Shown: positions 56,798 to 64,000 of the stretch, in pieces
Layout: each line of letters opens with the position of its first letter
Numbering within the stretch: the first letter of the stretch is position 1
NCBI GenBank assembly: GCA_905182835.1
Contig: CAJJDI010000002.1
Coordinates: forward strand, 30,378 to 94,377
Reading direction: 5' to 3'
Origin: an uncultured Flavobacteriaceae bacterium
Lineage (GTDB): Bacteria; Bacteroidota; Bacteroidia; Flavobacteriales; Flavobacteriaceae
Length of the DNA stretch: 64,000 nt
Program-made: the position numbers and the translations under genes
Notes under the pieces: generated by a model
Seen by the model: the letters and a program-made list of their open reading frames with translations, nothing else
Database searches by the model: none
What the model was told of the DNA's origin: nothing

Positions 56798-56829
56798 TGT
56801 ACAAGTTTTTAACAAAATGGACTGTACAA
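56798..56829 (-). promoter_or_regulatory. TGTACAA direct repeats upstream of nrdB
   Basis: TGTACAA occurs at 56798-56804 and again at 56823-56829, 25 bp apart, 107 to 138 bp upstream of the nrdB start. They do not match the NrdR box as I know it. An AATATTTG -7-like element lies nearer the gene (about 56751-56758 on the minus strand). The 242-bp gap 56692-56933 holds no gene. Confidence 0.25.
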
Positions 56830-56933
56830 AGTAATATTAATTAATAATATTTAATTTATAAATAACTGATTATAAGTATTTTACAAAAACATAAAAAAAA
56901 TCTCTTTCAAGAAGGGTAATTAAAATAAAAAAA

Positions 56934-57503
56934 TTATTCTTTAAAATCTTCTGCAGCTAATTCTAATTCAGAATACCATTCTTTTCCAAACTTTCTTATC
57001 AAAGCTTCTTTTACAAATTTATATACTGGAACTTTAAGTTCTTTCCCCAAAATACAAGCGTCATCACATATGTCCCACTTATCATAATTGACTGAAATAA
57101 ATTCACTAAAATCTTTAGTCCTTACAGGATATAAATGACAAGATATTGGTTTTCTCCATGAAATGAGACCAGCTTTATAGGCTTTTTCAAAACTACACAA
57201 GGCAGTTTTGTTTTGATCAAAAGTTAAGTAAACACACTCTTTGCCATTAATAAGTGGCGTTTCTAAATCTCCAGCAGTTGTGGTAATAAAATTTCCTTGT
57301 TGATTTATTTCAGCAATTGAAGTGTCACTTAAGTATTGTTTTATAATTGGATAGACTTCTTTTATCTTTGCAACCTCATGAGATTCTAAAGGAGCTCCTG
57401 CATCGCCCTCGACACAACAAGCCCCCTTACATGCACTAAGATTACAGACAAAGTCATTCTCAATAATTGACTCGGATACTAAGGTGTTTTTTATTTGAAA
57501 CAT
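56934..57503 (-). CDS. DUF3109 family cysteine-rich protein
   Basis: A 189-residue protein with the cysteine cluster CNLSACKGACC near residue 20, a single cysteine near residue 90, the CSFEKAYKAGLISWRKPISCHLYPVR block and a CDDAC motif. This is the layout of DUF3109, related to YkgJ-type metal- or iron-sulfur-binding proteins. Function is unknown. The ATG at 57503 agrees with the family start (MFQIKNTLVSE) and lies only about 4 nt after a perfect -7 element, so the mRNA may be leaderless. Confidence 0.85.
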   Translation of the reverse strand: MFQIKNTLVSESIIENDFVCNLSACKGACCVEGDAGAPLESHEVAKIKEVYPIIKQYLSDTSIAEINQQGNFITTTAGDLETPLINGKECVYLTFDQNKTALCSFEKAYKAGLISWRKPISCHLYPVRTKDFSEFISVNYDKWDICDDACILGKELKVPVYKFVKEALIRKFGKEWYSELELAAEDFKE

Positions 57504-57507
57504 TAAG

Positions 57508-57515
57508 CAAATATA
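57508..57515 (-). promoter_or_regulatory. -7 element directly before the DUF3109 gene
   Basis: TATATTTG on the minus strand fits TAnnTTTG and ends 4 bp from the ATG, so transcription would start about at the A of the ATG. No -33 TTG is visible at 19-21 bp. Confidence 0.4.
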
Positions 57516-57543
57516 TAAATAACAAAAAAAATAAAAATAAGCA

Positions 57544-57573
57544 TTGTAAATATATTTAATTGTCAGAAATTTG
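57544..57573 (+). promoter_or_regulatory. Promoter of the MarC gene
   Basis: TTG at 57544-57546 and GAAATTTG at 57566-57573 are 19 bp apart (the -7 element departs from TAnnTTTG at its first two bases only in the first). Transcription would begin near 57579, so the TTG at 57571 cannot be the start codon and the ATG at 57592 is used. Confidence 0.5.
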
Positions 57574-57591
57574 CAAAAAATAATTGGTTAT

Positions 57592-58170
57592 ATGGATTTT
57601 AATTTTAAAGAAATTTTTACAGCATTTATGATTCTATTTGCTGTGATAGATATTGTAGGCAACATCCCTATAATTATAGATTTAAGAAAAAAAGTTGGTC
57701 ATATCCAAAGTGAAAAAGCTTCATTAATAGCTGGTGTAATAATGATTTGCTTTTTGTTTATCGGAGAAAATATTTTATCCCTAATCGGCATAGATGTTAA
57801 CTCATTTGCGGTAGCTGGAGCTTTTGTATTATTCTTTATTGCATTAGAGATGATTTTAGGGATAACCCTTTATAAAGATGAAGATAACACAACATTGACT
57901 GCTTCAGTATTCCCTCTAGCTTTTCCTTTGATTGCTGGCCCGGGAAGTTTAACTACTTTATTATCCATTAAATCAGAGTTTTCAACTCCAAACATTATTG
58001 CCGCAATCATAGTTAATGTATTTGTGATTTATATTGTTTTAAAAACGTCTGGGAAAATTGAAAAATTTATAGGAAAAAATGGAATTCAAATAATAAGAAA
58101 AATATTTGGAGTTGTACTGCTTGCAATAGCTGTAAAGCTTTTTATGTCTAATATAAAAGAACTAATTTAA
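57592..58170 (+). CDS. MarC family integral membrane protein
   Basis: A 192-residue inner-membrane protein with six predicted helices. Family features: FAVIDIVGNIPIIIDL in the first helix (the NxP motif), FVLFFIALEMILG and FPLAFPLIAGPGSLTTLL (the PLAxPLIAGPG motif). MarC proteins are of unknown transport function. The ATG is chosen over an in-frame TTG seven codons upstream because the promoter overlaps the latter. It is followed after 1 bp by a small membrane protein gene. Confidence 0.88.
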   Translation: MDFNFKEIFTAFMILFAVIDIVGNIPIIIDLRKKVGHIQSEKASLIAGVIMICFLFIGENILSLIGIDVNSFAVAGAFVLFFIALEMILGITLYKDEDNTTLTASVFPLAFPLIAGPGSLTTLLSIKSEFSTPNIIAAIIVNVFVIYIVLKTSGKIEKFIGKNGIQIIRKIFGVVLLAIAVKLFMSNIKELI

Positions 58171-58171
58171 G

Positions 58172-58372
58172 ATGATTAAACTGACATACATAATTTCAAT
58201 TATTGCCTTTTTAATTGTAATTTATAATATTACAATTGTAGATTGGCAAGAACCTTTTTCAGGAGATAGTATAATAACTTTGATTACGATACTGTGCGGT
58301 CTTTGCTGTATTTTGATTATGACTATTTTAAGAAAATCAAAAAAAATTCAGCAGTTAGAAAATCAAAATTAA
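58172..58372 (+). CDS. Small two-helix membrane protein, unknown
   Basis: A 66-residue protein with hydrophobic segments at about 4-22 and 34-53 and a basic tail (RKSKKIQQLENQN). Two cysteines lie in the second helix (LCGLCC). No family is recognised. It begins 1 bp after marC and its stop overlaps that of the convergent dCMP deaminase gene by 4 bp. Confidence 0.65.
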   Translation: MIKLTYIISIIAFLIVIYNITIVDWQEPFSGDSIITLITILCGLCCILIMTILRKSKKIQQLENQN

Positions 58373-58797
58373 GTTAACTCAGGGATGTGAGTTAATTCAA
58401 CACCTGCTTTTTCTAAAAACTCAAGCCCAGACTGATCTTTATAAGCTTTATTAAATACAACTCTTTTTATTTTTGCTTGATGTATTAATTTACTACACTC
58501 TTTGCATGGAGAAAGTGAGATGTATAGCGTAGCGCCATCTGAAGATTGAGTAGAAGAGGCTATCTTAGTTATTGCATTTGCTTCAGCGTGTAAAACATAC
58601 CATTTTGTATAACCATCTTCATCTTCACAATAATTTTCTAGTCCTGAAGGAGTGCCATTATATCCATCCGAAATTATCATGTTGTTTTTTACAATTAAAG
58701 CTCCTACTTTCTTTCGTTTACAATAAGAAAGTTTACCCCATTCTTTAGCCATCTTAAGATAAGCAATATCATATTTGAGTTTTTTTTCTTCTATCAA
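58369..58797 (-). CDS. dCMP deaminase
   Basis: A 142-residue zinc deaminase that makes dUMP from dCMP for thymidylate synthesis. Zinc motifs HAEANAI (about 71) and PCKEC (about 98-102) are present, along with the dCMP-specific front part SYCKRKKVGALIVKNNMIISDGYNGTP and the inserted loop with a further cysteine (ENYCEDEDG). It belongs with nrdA/nrdB and dgt in nucleotide balance but is in a separate unit, 5 bp after the dsbD-like gene. Confidence 0.92.
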   Translation of the reverse strand: MIEEKKLKYDIAYLKMAKEWGKLSYCKRKKVGALIVKNNMIISDGYNGTPSGLENYCEDEDGYTKWYVLHAEANAITKIASSTQSSDGATLYISLSPCKECSKLIHQAKIKRVVFNKAYKDQSGLEFLEKAGVELTHIPELT

Positions 58798-58802
58798 ACG
58801 AT

Positions 58803-60863
58803 TTAATTTATATTAAACTTAACACTTTTTGAATCAAAAGATTCTAAACCAGATCTAAGAAAAGACAAATAATCTTCTTCACTTGGAGTGTATCCAACTG
58901 GAGAAGCTAATATTTCATTTCCTTCTGGATTTAACAGTACGTAATAAGGCTGCGAGTTGGTCTGGAAAAATTCTGTTTGGAAGTGAGCCCATTTATGGCC
59001 AAAGTTTTTTAGTTTTCTAAACCCATCTCCAGTACTTCTTTTTACTAATACTTGCTCCTCTTTAGGTAGCAATTTTTTATCATCTACGTACAGTGAAATC
59101 AAAACATACTCATTTCTTATAATTTTATCTATACTACTTAAGGGCCATATGTGTTCTTCCATTTTTCTACAATTAACACACGCAAAACCAGTAAAATCTA
59201 ATAAGATTGGTTTGTTCACTTTTTTAGCATATTCAATACCTGATTTTAAGTCCTTAAAGCAGTCTAAATTATTAGGGCAGTCATTTGGATACAAAATACT
59301 ATATCCCACAGGAGGCGCTAATCCACTAAGTAGAGACAACGGTTTAAAGGTGGATGTTTCACTATTGTAAGTAAAACCTGAGGCCAGATATATAGAAAAA
59401 GAAAAGGCCAAAACAATACTGCAAATTCTAATAAAAGAAAACTTACCTACTTTTTGATCGTGTGGGAATTTAATTACACCAAGTAAATAAAGTGTCAAAC
59501 ATGCAGAAATAACAAACCATAAAAACAAGAAAACTTCTATTTTCAATAGATTCCAATGAGCTACTAAATCTGCATTGGATAAGAACTTAAGGGCAAGAGC
59601 AAGCTCAACAAAACCTAACACAACTTTAATTGTGTTTAACCAAGATCCAGATTTAGGTAAATTGCTTAATACTTTAGGGAACATTGCAAATAATGCAAAC
59701 GGTAAGCCTAAAGCCACGCCAAAACCACCCATACCTGCAGTTAATTGCCACGCACCTCCATCACTAGTTATAGAACTAGCGAGCAAAGATCCTAGAATTG
59801 GACCAGTACAAGAAAACGAAACAACAGCAAGGGTTAAGGCCATGAAAAATACTCCTAATACCCCTCCAAATGTTTCTCCTTTAGTTGAGTTATTTACCCA
59901 GCTTGAGGGAAGTGTTAATTCATAATATCCAAAAAATGAAAATGCAAAAAATATAAATATTAAAAAGAAAATAATATTTAAAGTAACGTTAGTTGATATT
60001 TCGTTTAGAATATCTGGATTTACAGAGTCTAACAAATGAAACGGGACACTTAAAAGTAGGTATACTAAAACAATAAATAGTCCATAAAGTAGAGCTCTAT
60101 AAACTCCTTTCTTGTCATTTTGTTTAGTAAAAAAACTAACCGTTAAAGGGATCATTGGAAAAACACAAGGGGTCAATAAAGCTAATAAACCACCTATAAA
60201 ACCTAATCCAAAAATACTAAATAATGTCTTGCTTTTTATTGTTGTAGATGCTGAGACCTCAGATTCTGATTTGTTTTTGTAAGCAATTACCTCTTCTGGC
60301 TTGTAGCCATATAATAAAATGTTTGAGTCTTCTAATAATTCAAGACTTGAATTGCTGTTTTTATCATCATTAGTAGGTGTAGTAGAGCTTCCTAACTCAA
60401 ATATAAAATCAATATCTGTTGGAGGTAAACACCTGGTGTCATCACAGGTCATAAATGTTAAGTATCCTGATACAGGAGATGTTTTGTCTTTAATCTTAAC
60501 TTTTTGAATAAATTTTGCCTTAGTATAAAACTTTGACACTACCATGTCAAAAACAGGGTCCTGTTCAGTAACTCTGTTAGTATAATCTTCAATAACTCCG
60601 TCAATAAATTCAATATTTAAATTTTCAGAAAATTCGAAAGACGTAGGGATAGGTCCAAACCCATCTATTTCCTGAGAATAAACAGACCATTTAGGGTCAA
60701 TGTTGGCCGTAAATACAAGCTCATATTCGGTATCTGTTATTTTAACTGTATCAAATTCCCAAGTGACTGGTTCTAGGATTTGAATATCATTAGTAACTGA
60801 AGCACTTGAATTATAACATAAAAAAATAAAAAGTAAATATATGTTTCTAAGTAAAAATTTCAT
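58803..60863 (-). CDS. dsbD: DsbD-type thiol:disulfide reductase
   Basis: A 686-residue protein that passes electrons from cytoplasmic thioredoxin to the periplasm. Order: signal peptide (about 1-22); alpha domain with the cysteine pair in TCDDTRCLPP (near 140); eight-helix membrane domain (about 210-500) with the two essential cysteines in LTPCVFPMIPLTV and SFSCTGPILG; and a C-terminal thioredoxin-like domain with FTGFACVNCRKME (CVNC). All three redox centres are intact. It lies 5 bp upstream of the dCMP deaminase gene. Confidence 0.93.
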   Translation of the reverse strand: MKFLLRNIYLLFIFLCYNSSASVTNDIQILEPVTWEFDTVKITDTEYELVFTANIDPKWSVYSQEIDGFGPIPTSFEFSENLNIEFIDGVIEDYTNRVTEQDPVFDMVVSKFYTKAKFIQKVKIKDKTSPVSGYLTFMTCDDTRCLPPTDIDFIFELGSSTTPTNDDKNSNSSLELLEDSNILLYGYKPEEVIAYKNKSESEVSASTTIKSKTLFSIFGLGFIGGLLALLTPCVFPMIPLTVSFFTKQNDKKGVYRALLYGLFIVLVYLLLSVPFHLLDSVNPDILNEISTNVTLNIIFFLIFIFFAFSFFGYYELTLPSSWVNNSTKGETFGGVLGVFFMALTLAVVSFSCTGPILGSLLASSITSDGGAWQLTAGMGGFGVALGLPFALFAMFPKVLSNLPKSGSWLNTIKVVLGFVELALALKFLSNADLVAHWNLLKIEVFLFLWFVISACLTLYLLGVIKFPHDQKVGKFSFIRICSIVLAFSFSIYLASGFTYNSETSTFKPLSLLSGLAPPVGYSILYPNDCPNNLDCFKDLKSGIEYAKKVNKPILLDFTGFACVNCRKMEEHIWPLSSIDKIIRNEYVLISLYVDDKKLLPKEEQVLVKRSTGDGFRKLKNFGHKWAHFQTEFFQTNSQPYYVLLNPEGNEILASPVGYTPSEEDYLSFLRSGLESFDSKSVKFNIN

Positions 60864-60933
60864 CTGATTTTATAAAATTGAATACAAATAAATGTAAAAT
60901 TTATTGACTAATTCTTAATAAAGTTATAAATAT

Positions 60934-61263
60934 TCAAAATAGTAAGTGCTTTTTATCATTAGAGTTCCATTTAGCCTGGTATTTATTTTTTACAAAATAA
61001 ACCTTAAGATCTGACTGGTATTCTTGTTCAACAAAAAATATTTTAAAATCTGCTTGATAGTTTTGTTCTGTAAAATACCACAACCCGGAGTTCCCTTTTA
61101 CTTCGTACTTATCTTTTAATTTATATACTAATAAATCTGCTTGGTATTCATAATCAACAACATGAATTTTAAGGTCTGACTGGTAAGAATGGTCAACTGA
61201 ATAAAATGTTTGAGAACATAAAGAACAAATTGAGCTTAAAAATATTATTAGGAATAATTTCAT
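60934..61263 (-). CDS. DUF6150-like secreted repeat protein
   Basis: A 109-residue protein with a signal peptide (about 1-18) and six or so repeats of about 12 residues built around YQxDLK: YQSDLKI, YQADLLV, YEVKGN, YQADFKI, YQSDLKV and YQAKW, each followed by a short strand such as FVEQE. The spacing suggests a small beta-solenoid or repeated hairpins. I recall this pattern as DUF6150; function is unknown. It stands alone, 70 bp from dsbD and 102 bp from the next gene. Confidence 0.75.
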   Translation of the reverse strand: MKLFLIIFLSSICSLCSQTFYSVDHSYQSDLKIHVVDYEYQADLLVYKLKDKYEVKGNSGLWYFTEQNYQADFKIFFVEQEYQSDLKVYFVKNKYQAKWNSNDKKHLLF

Positions 61264-61324
61264 ATTTAAATATATAAAATAATTACTAGAAAAATCAAAC
61301 TGATTGGTTCTGATAAATATTTGA

Positions 61325-61370
61325 GATAATTATAGATCAAAAAAAAGCTAATCCTTTTATTATAATTATC
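61325..61370 (-). terminator. Inverted repeat at the end of the AraC-fusion gene
   Basis: GATAATTATA (61325-61334) and TATAATTATC (61361-61370) are perfect 10-bp complements around 26 nt. One arm covers the stop codon. AT-rich, with a run of T on the minus strand inside the loop; a weak terminator candidate. Confidence 0.25.
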
Positions 61371-63654
61371 TATTAATCCAGTTAATGGATTCTTCAGCTA
61401 CTATGTGATATGGCACATAATGAGCGTATTCAACTACTACATGTCTTTTATTCGTATTGTCTAAATCCATAAGATTATATAACGGCAATTGAGATGATTT
61501 ATATGGAAAATAAAAATCATACCTCCCATTTAATAACAAAGTAGGAGTTTTTATTCTTGCTGCATATTTTTCTGGTTGGATTTCTTCTCTTACATCATCT
61601 AATGAGATTCCGCCCACAAATAAAATGCCTGTTTTGAACCTATCCTCAATTGCTAAAATATTAACTCCAAGCTGACCTCCCCAACTTACCCCTAAGTAGT
61701 GAGGTTCATAGCCATTTTGCATAGCATAATCTACTGCATACCTAACTTCTTTAACCCAATTGATCAGATTGTCTCTATATCTCATGGAAGTATTGCCAAT
61801 ATCGGTTTTGACATCATCTCTTCTTGAATAAGTACTTAAATATTCTGGATAAATTATATCAATACCTGATTGTAATAAGTCGTCGAAAAAAGAAGGGTAA
61901 CGCAAGTTATCCCTAAAAAGAGCATGAGATCCTGGAAAATATATTACTGCTTTTTTAGATTTTATATCAGAGTTTGCTTTTAAATGATGTATCGGCAGTA
62001 TAGTGGTTCCGTAAATAATCTCAGAATTTTCACAGAAATAATCCCTGTCTTTAACTTCTGTTATACCAATATTTTTAATTTGAATATCATCATTATCATA
62101 TAAATACATACTTTTAATTATACCCCACTCTTTATCAGTAGTTTGGAAGTTTTCATAAAAATTTCTTTGCTTCTCTCTTACATAAAAAATTTCACCAGAA
62201 GTATCTTCTTCAATTTTTTTAACTAACCTAATCCCATTATAGATGTTTCTGTCCCATGCATTTTGAGAGTAAAAATCTAAAGCTAGGTATGGGTCATCCG
62301 CAAATGATCCTCCTAAAATACCTTTCTTATTTTTATCTGTAATATTATTATAAACCCATTCTCTAACATTGCCCACCATGTCATAGATGCCGTTATGATT
62401 CATAGAGGTGGTCTCAACTCTTGATTTAGTAAAATTATATGAATTTATATTCGCATTTTCTAAGGCTTTATTGGGTCTATTCCTATCAAATGCATAATAC
62501 CATTCAGCTACACTTGGCAGTGATTTCTCTCTAAATTTTGCATAAGCATAAGCTTCATACCAGGATATTCCAGCAACAGGAAAATGATCTTTTCCATTTT
62601 CATAAGTTCCTTGTTGCCAATCTTTTGGAGATGGAAAATTTGATTTATCAACGAAGCTAGTTTTTACTTCATTAAAAGATATTTTTATTCCTTCATGCAT
62701 TATTTCTGATGGCCAGTACTCATCCCTATAATAACCGTTGGCATCAATAAATTCTTTATATTCTTTATTAGAAACCTCATATCGATCCATATAAAATGGC
62801 TTAATGTGTAAGTTTTCATGAGATTCAGAATAGTTAGTGTTAGGAAGGTATAATTCCATTGCAGGAAAATACACCCCATCTTGATCCGTTTTATCGTCTA
62901 GTGAAATATTGACATTTATTAAATTATTAGCTGATGTAAAATACTGGAACGATTCTTTTCCTTCTTTTTCAAGTTTAACTTGAAAATAGATAGATTTCAT
63001 TTTTGATGAAAATAAGACGGAGGAATCATTAATTTTATTTAAGCCAACCCATTCATATATATCAGTAGTACGCCAATAAATATCATAGGATCTTATTTTA
63101 CTACCAATAACAATAGTGTCGTTAGTAAGCAAATCATTGTATGGTATTTTATTTATTCTCGAGTAATCGTTCAGCATCAACTTAGTATTTATCTTTTCCG
63201 AATTATCAACTAAACTAATTCGAGGAATAATAAGAATGATAATAAAAATTAATAATATTCCAGAAAACAAATAAGATAAACTTGTCTTATTTTGAATAAT
63301 TGAGATCATAGTAGATCTAAATTGTCTAATGAGCTTTACATTATTTAATGAAGCATTAGGACTATATCCAAATTCATCCTTAAAGGATTTTGAAAAATAT
63401 GACAGGGATGAAAATCCAGAATCATAAGCAACTTCTGAAATGTTCTTTTTGCCTTTTTTTAATAGATTTTGGGAATGATTGAGTCTGTAAAATCTAATGT
63501 AATTTGATAAAGATCTTTGAGTTTTATTTTTAATAGCATCACGAGCATCATTTTTGTCGAGACCTGTATTGTCTAATAGTTGAGACGTAGAGTACTTACT
63601 ATCTTTAAAGTTTTCTTTAATGTCATTTAAGACAGTTTCATAATTTTTATTCAT
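61366..63654 (-). CDS. AraC-type regulator fused through a membrane helix to SUMF1-like and alpha/beta-hydrolase domains
   Basis: A 762-residue protein with four parts. Residues about 1-105 are an AraC-type DNA-binding domain (second helix-turn-helix NISEVAYDSGFSSLSYFSKSF at 71-91). Residues 127-144 are one transmembrane helix after basic residues. Residues about 270-480 are a SUMF1/FGE-like fold (PVAGISWYEAYAYAKF 359-374, GIYDMVGNVREW 422-433, GGSF 448-451, GIRLVK 474-479) in which the usual C-terminal cysteine (FRC) is replaced by RLV, so formylglycine-generating activity is unlikely. Residues about 560-762 are an alpha/beta hydrolase with GVSWGG (Ser657), Asp713 and His745 as a likely triad. 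The two large domains should face the periplasm. Confidence 0.85.
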   Translation of the reverse strand: MNKNYETVLNDIKENFKDSKYSTSQLLDNTGLDKNDARDAIKNKTQRSLSNYIRFYRLNHSQNLLKKGKKNISEVAYDSGFSSLSYFSKSFKDEFGYSPNASLNNVKLIRQFRSTMISIIQNKTSLSYLFSGILLIFIIILIIPRISLVDNSEKINTKLMLNDYSRINKIPYNDLLTNDTIVIGSKIRSYDIYWRTTDIYEWVGLNKINDSSVLFSSKMKSIYFQVKLEKEGKESFQYFTSANNLINVNISLDDKTDQDGVYFPAMELYLPNTNYSESHENLHIKPFYMDRYEVSNKEYKEFIDANGYYRDEYWPSEIMHEGIKISFNEVKTSFVDKSNFPSPKDWQQGTYENGKDHFPVAGISWYEAYAYAKFREKSLPSVAEWYYAFDRNRPNKALENANINSYNFTKSRVETTSMNHNGIYDMVGNVREWVYNNITDKNKKGILGGSFADDPYLALDFYSQNAWDRNIYNGIRLVKKIEEDTSGEIFYVREKQRNFYENFQTTDKEWGIIKSMYLYDNDDIQIKNIGITEVKDRDYFCENSEIIYGTTILPIHHLKANSDIKSKKAVIYFPGSHALFRDNLRYPSFFDDLLQSGIDIIYPEYLSTYSRRDDVKTDIGNTSMRYRDNLINWVKEVRYAVDYAMQNGYEPHYLGVSWGGQLGVNILAIEDRFKTGILFVGGISLDDVREEIQPEKYAARIKTPTLLLNGRYDFYFPYKSSQLPLYNLMDLDNTNKRHVVVEYAHYVPYHIVAEESINWINR

Positions 63655-63675
63655 AGGGGATTGGGGGTAATAAAT

Positions 63676-63708
63676 CTCTCACACAATGAAGTTGTCATTG
63701 CATGAGAG
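63676..63708 (-). terminator. Hairpin between the edge gene and the AraC-fusion gene
   Basis: CTCTCA..CAATGA and TCATTG..TGAGAG form a 14-position stem with 12 pairs and a 5-nt loop (arms 63676-63689 and 63695-63708). On the minus strand it is followed by ATTTATTA, so it probably ends transcripts of the upstream gene, or attenuates read-through into the AraC-fusion gene. Confidence 0.55.
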
Positions 63709-63715
63709 GTTAATA

Positions 63716-64000
63716 TTATTCAGTTACTGGTGAGCTAAGTTCTGGTAGCCATCTCCAAATTTCAGAGTAATTACCCCACATTTCAAGACTTTCATTAAAA
63801 AGTGCTTGATCTGTTTCAAATGAATTAGAGCCAAATAACTCATTGTAAGCTTCAATCACTTTAGGCCAAGAAACTTGTTCTTCGTCGAAACCAGAGTAAT
63901 CAACATGAGAGTAAAAAACCATTACATGACCTGAATTACCTCCAATTGAAGTTGACCAAACATTTAATGCCATACTTTGATTAGATTCTGCCGCAGCTTT
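63716..64000 (-). CDS. Unknown protein, truncated at the window edge
   Basis: The frame is open to the right edge (AAAESNQS precedes the internal Met at 63973), so this is the C-terminal 94 or so residues of a larger protein. The visible part contains GHVMVFYSHVDYSGF, then an acidic helical section with several tryptophans (EMWGNYSEIWRWLPE). No family is recognised. It lies upstream of the AraC-fusion gene on the same strand, separated by a terminator-like hairpin. Confidence 0.6.
   Translation of the reverse strand, partial: KAAAESNQSMALNVWSTSIGGNSGHVMVFYSHVDYSGFDEEQVSWPKVIEAYNELFGSNSFETDQALFNESLEMWGNYSEIWRWLPELSSPVTE

Noticed and set aside
56790..56817. Two TTAACA hexamers upstream of nrdB as another Pho-box array
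   Set aside because: They are 20 bp apart, not 11 or 22, and the genes have no link with phosphate.
57571..57591. TTG start of the MarC gene
   Set aside because: This TTG is part of the GAAATTTG -7 element, so it is upstream of the transcript start; the ATG at 57592 is used.
1..64000. Search by eye for prophage, insertion sequences, CRISPR-Cas, defence islands or biosynthetic clusters
   Set aside because: No transposase, integrase, Cas or polyketide/peptide synthetase motif was seen; apart from the edges the content is core genome.

Overview
The window is a low-GC chromosomal segment from a member of the Bacteroidota, most likely a marine Flavobacteriaceae. Four things point there. The promoters carry the Bacteroidota -7 element TAnnTTTG (clearest before rplM, the DUF2141 gene, pyrH, asnS, aspS and sucA). 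A secreted M36 protease ends in a type IX secretion sorting domain. Family-typical genes are present (GT117/DUF2723, DUF3109, DUF2141, DUF6150, a PiT-PhoU fusion). The block rplM-rpsI-rpsB-tsf-pyrH-frr followed by an MMPL exporter, asnS, rpoN and an ExbB/ExbD operon is a familiar flavobacterial order. The marine habitat is inference.

Layout: 1-7.2 kb holds a truncated GT117 protein, a cysteine-less thioredoxin-like protein, a membrane metallophosphoesterase, a sugar MFS permease and a glycosylasparaginase. 7.2-19.6 kb is housekeeping: DNA polymerase I, ribosomal proteins L13, S9 and S2, EF-Ts, UMP kinase, ribosome recycling factor, an RND/MMPL exporter, asparaginyl-tRNA synthetase and sigma-54. 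19.6-29.5 kb is nearly all minus strand: an ExbB/ExbD operon, tRNA-Ser(GGA), asparaginase, TatD, the two 2-oxoglutarate dehydrogenase subunits separated by an unusual 300-bp spacer, and a polyprenyl synthase. 29.6-36.7 kb is a TetR-controlled tripartite efflux operon. 36.7-45.1 kb has aspS, tadA, the M36 protease, dxs and a dGTPase. 45.2-53.1 kb is an outer-membrane/phosphate cluster: a beta-helix lipoprotein, a TonB-dependent receptor, a porin and a PiT-type phosphate transporter fused to a PhoU-like domain. 53.1-58.8 kb carries class Ia ribonucleotide reductase, DUF3109, MarC and dCMP deaminase. 58.8-64 kb carries DsbD, a DUF6150 repeat protein, an unusual AraC-TM-SUMF1-hydrolase fusion and a truncated gene at the edge.

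The most interesting region is 45.2-53.1 kb. Three promoters there (lipoprotein, TonB receptor, porin-PiT) have direct repeats of a TTAACA-like hexamer at about 11-bp spacing, and in each one repeat ends exactly 20 nt before the -7 element. This resembles sites bound by PhoB/PhoP-type regulators and would make the cluster one phosphate-starvation regulon. A fourth, even more regular array (49530-49568) precedes no gene, only a foldable stretch ending in a strong terminator, so a phosphate-controlled small RNA is possible.

Other points worth a look: DNA polymerase I has lost the catalytic residues of its proofreading domain; a membrane-anchored AraC-type protein appears to carry SUMF1-like and alpha/beta-hydrolase domains outside the membrane; ribosomal protein S2 has a tail built from eleven 12-bp repeats; and the sucA-sucB spacer is extremely C-poor on the transcribed strand, with two possible very small reading frames. 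All family assignments come from reading motifs; no database search was possible.
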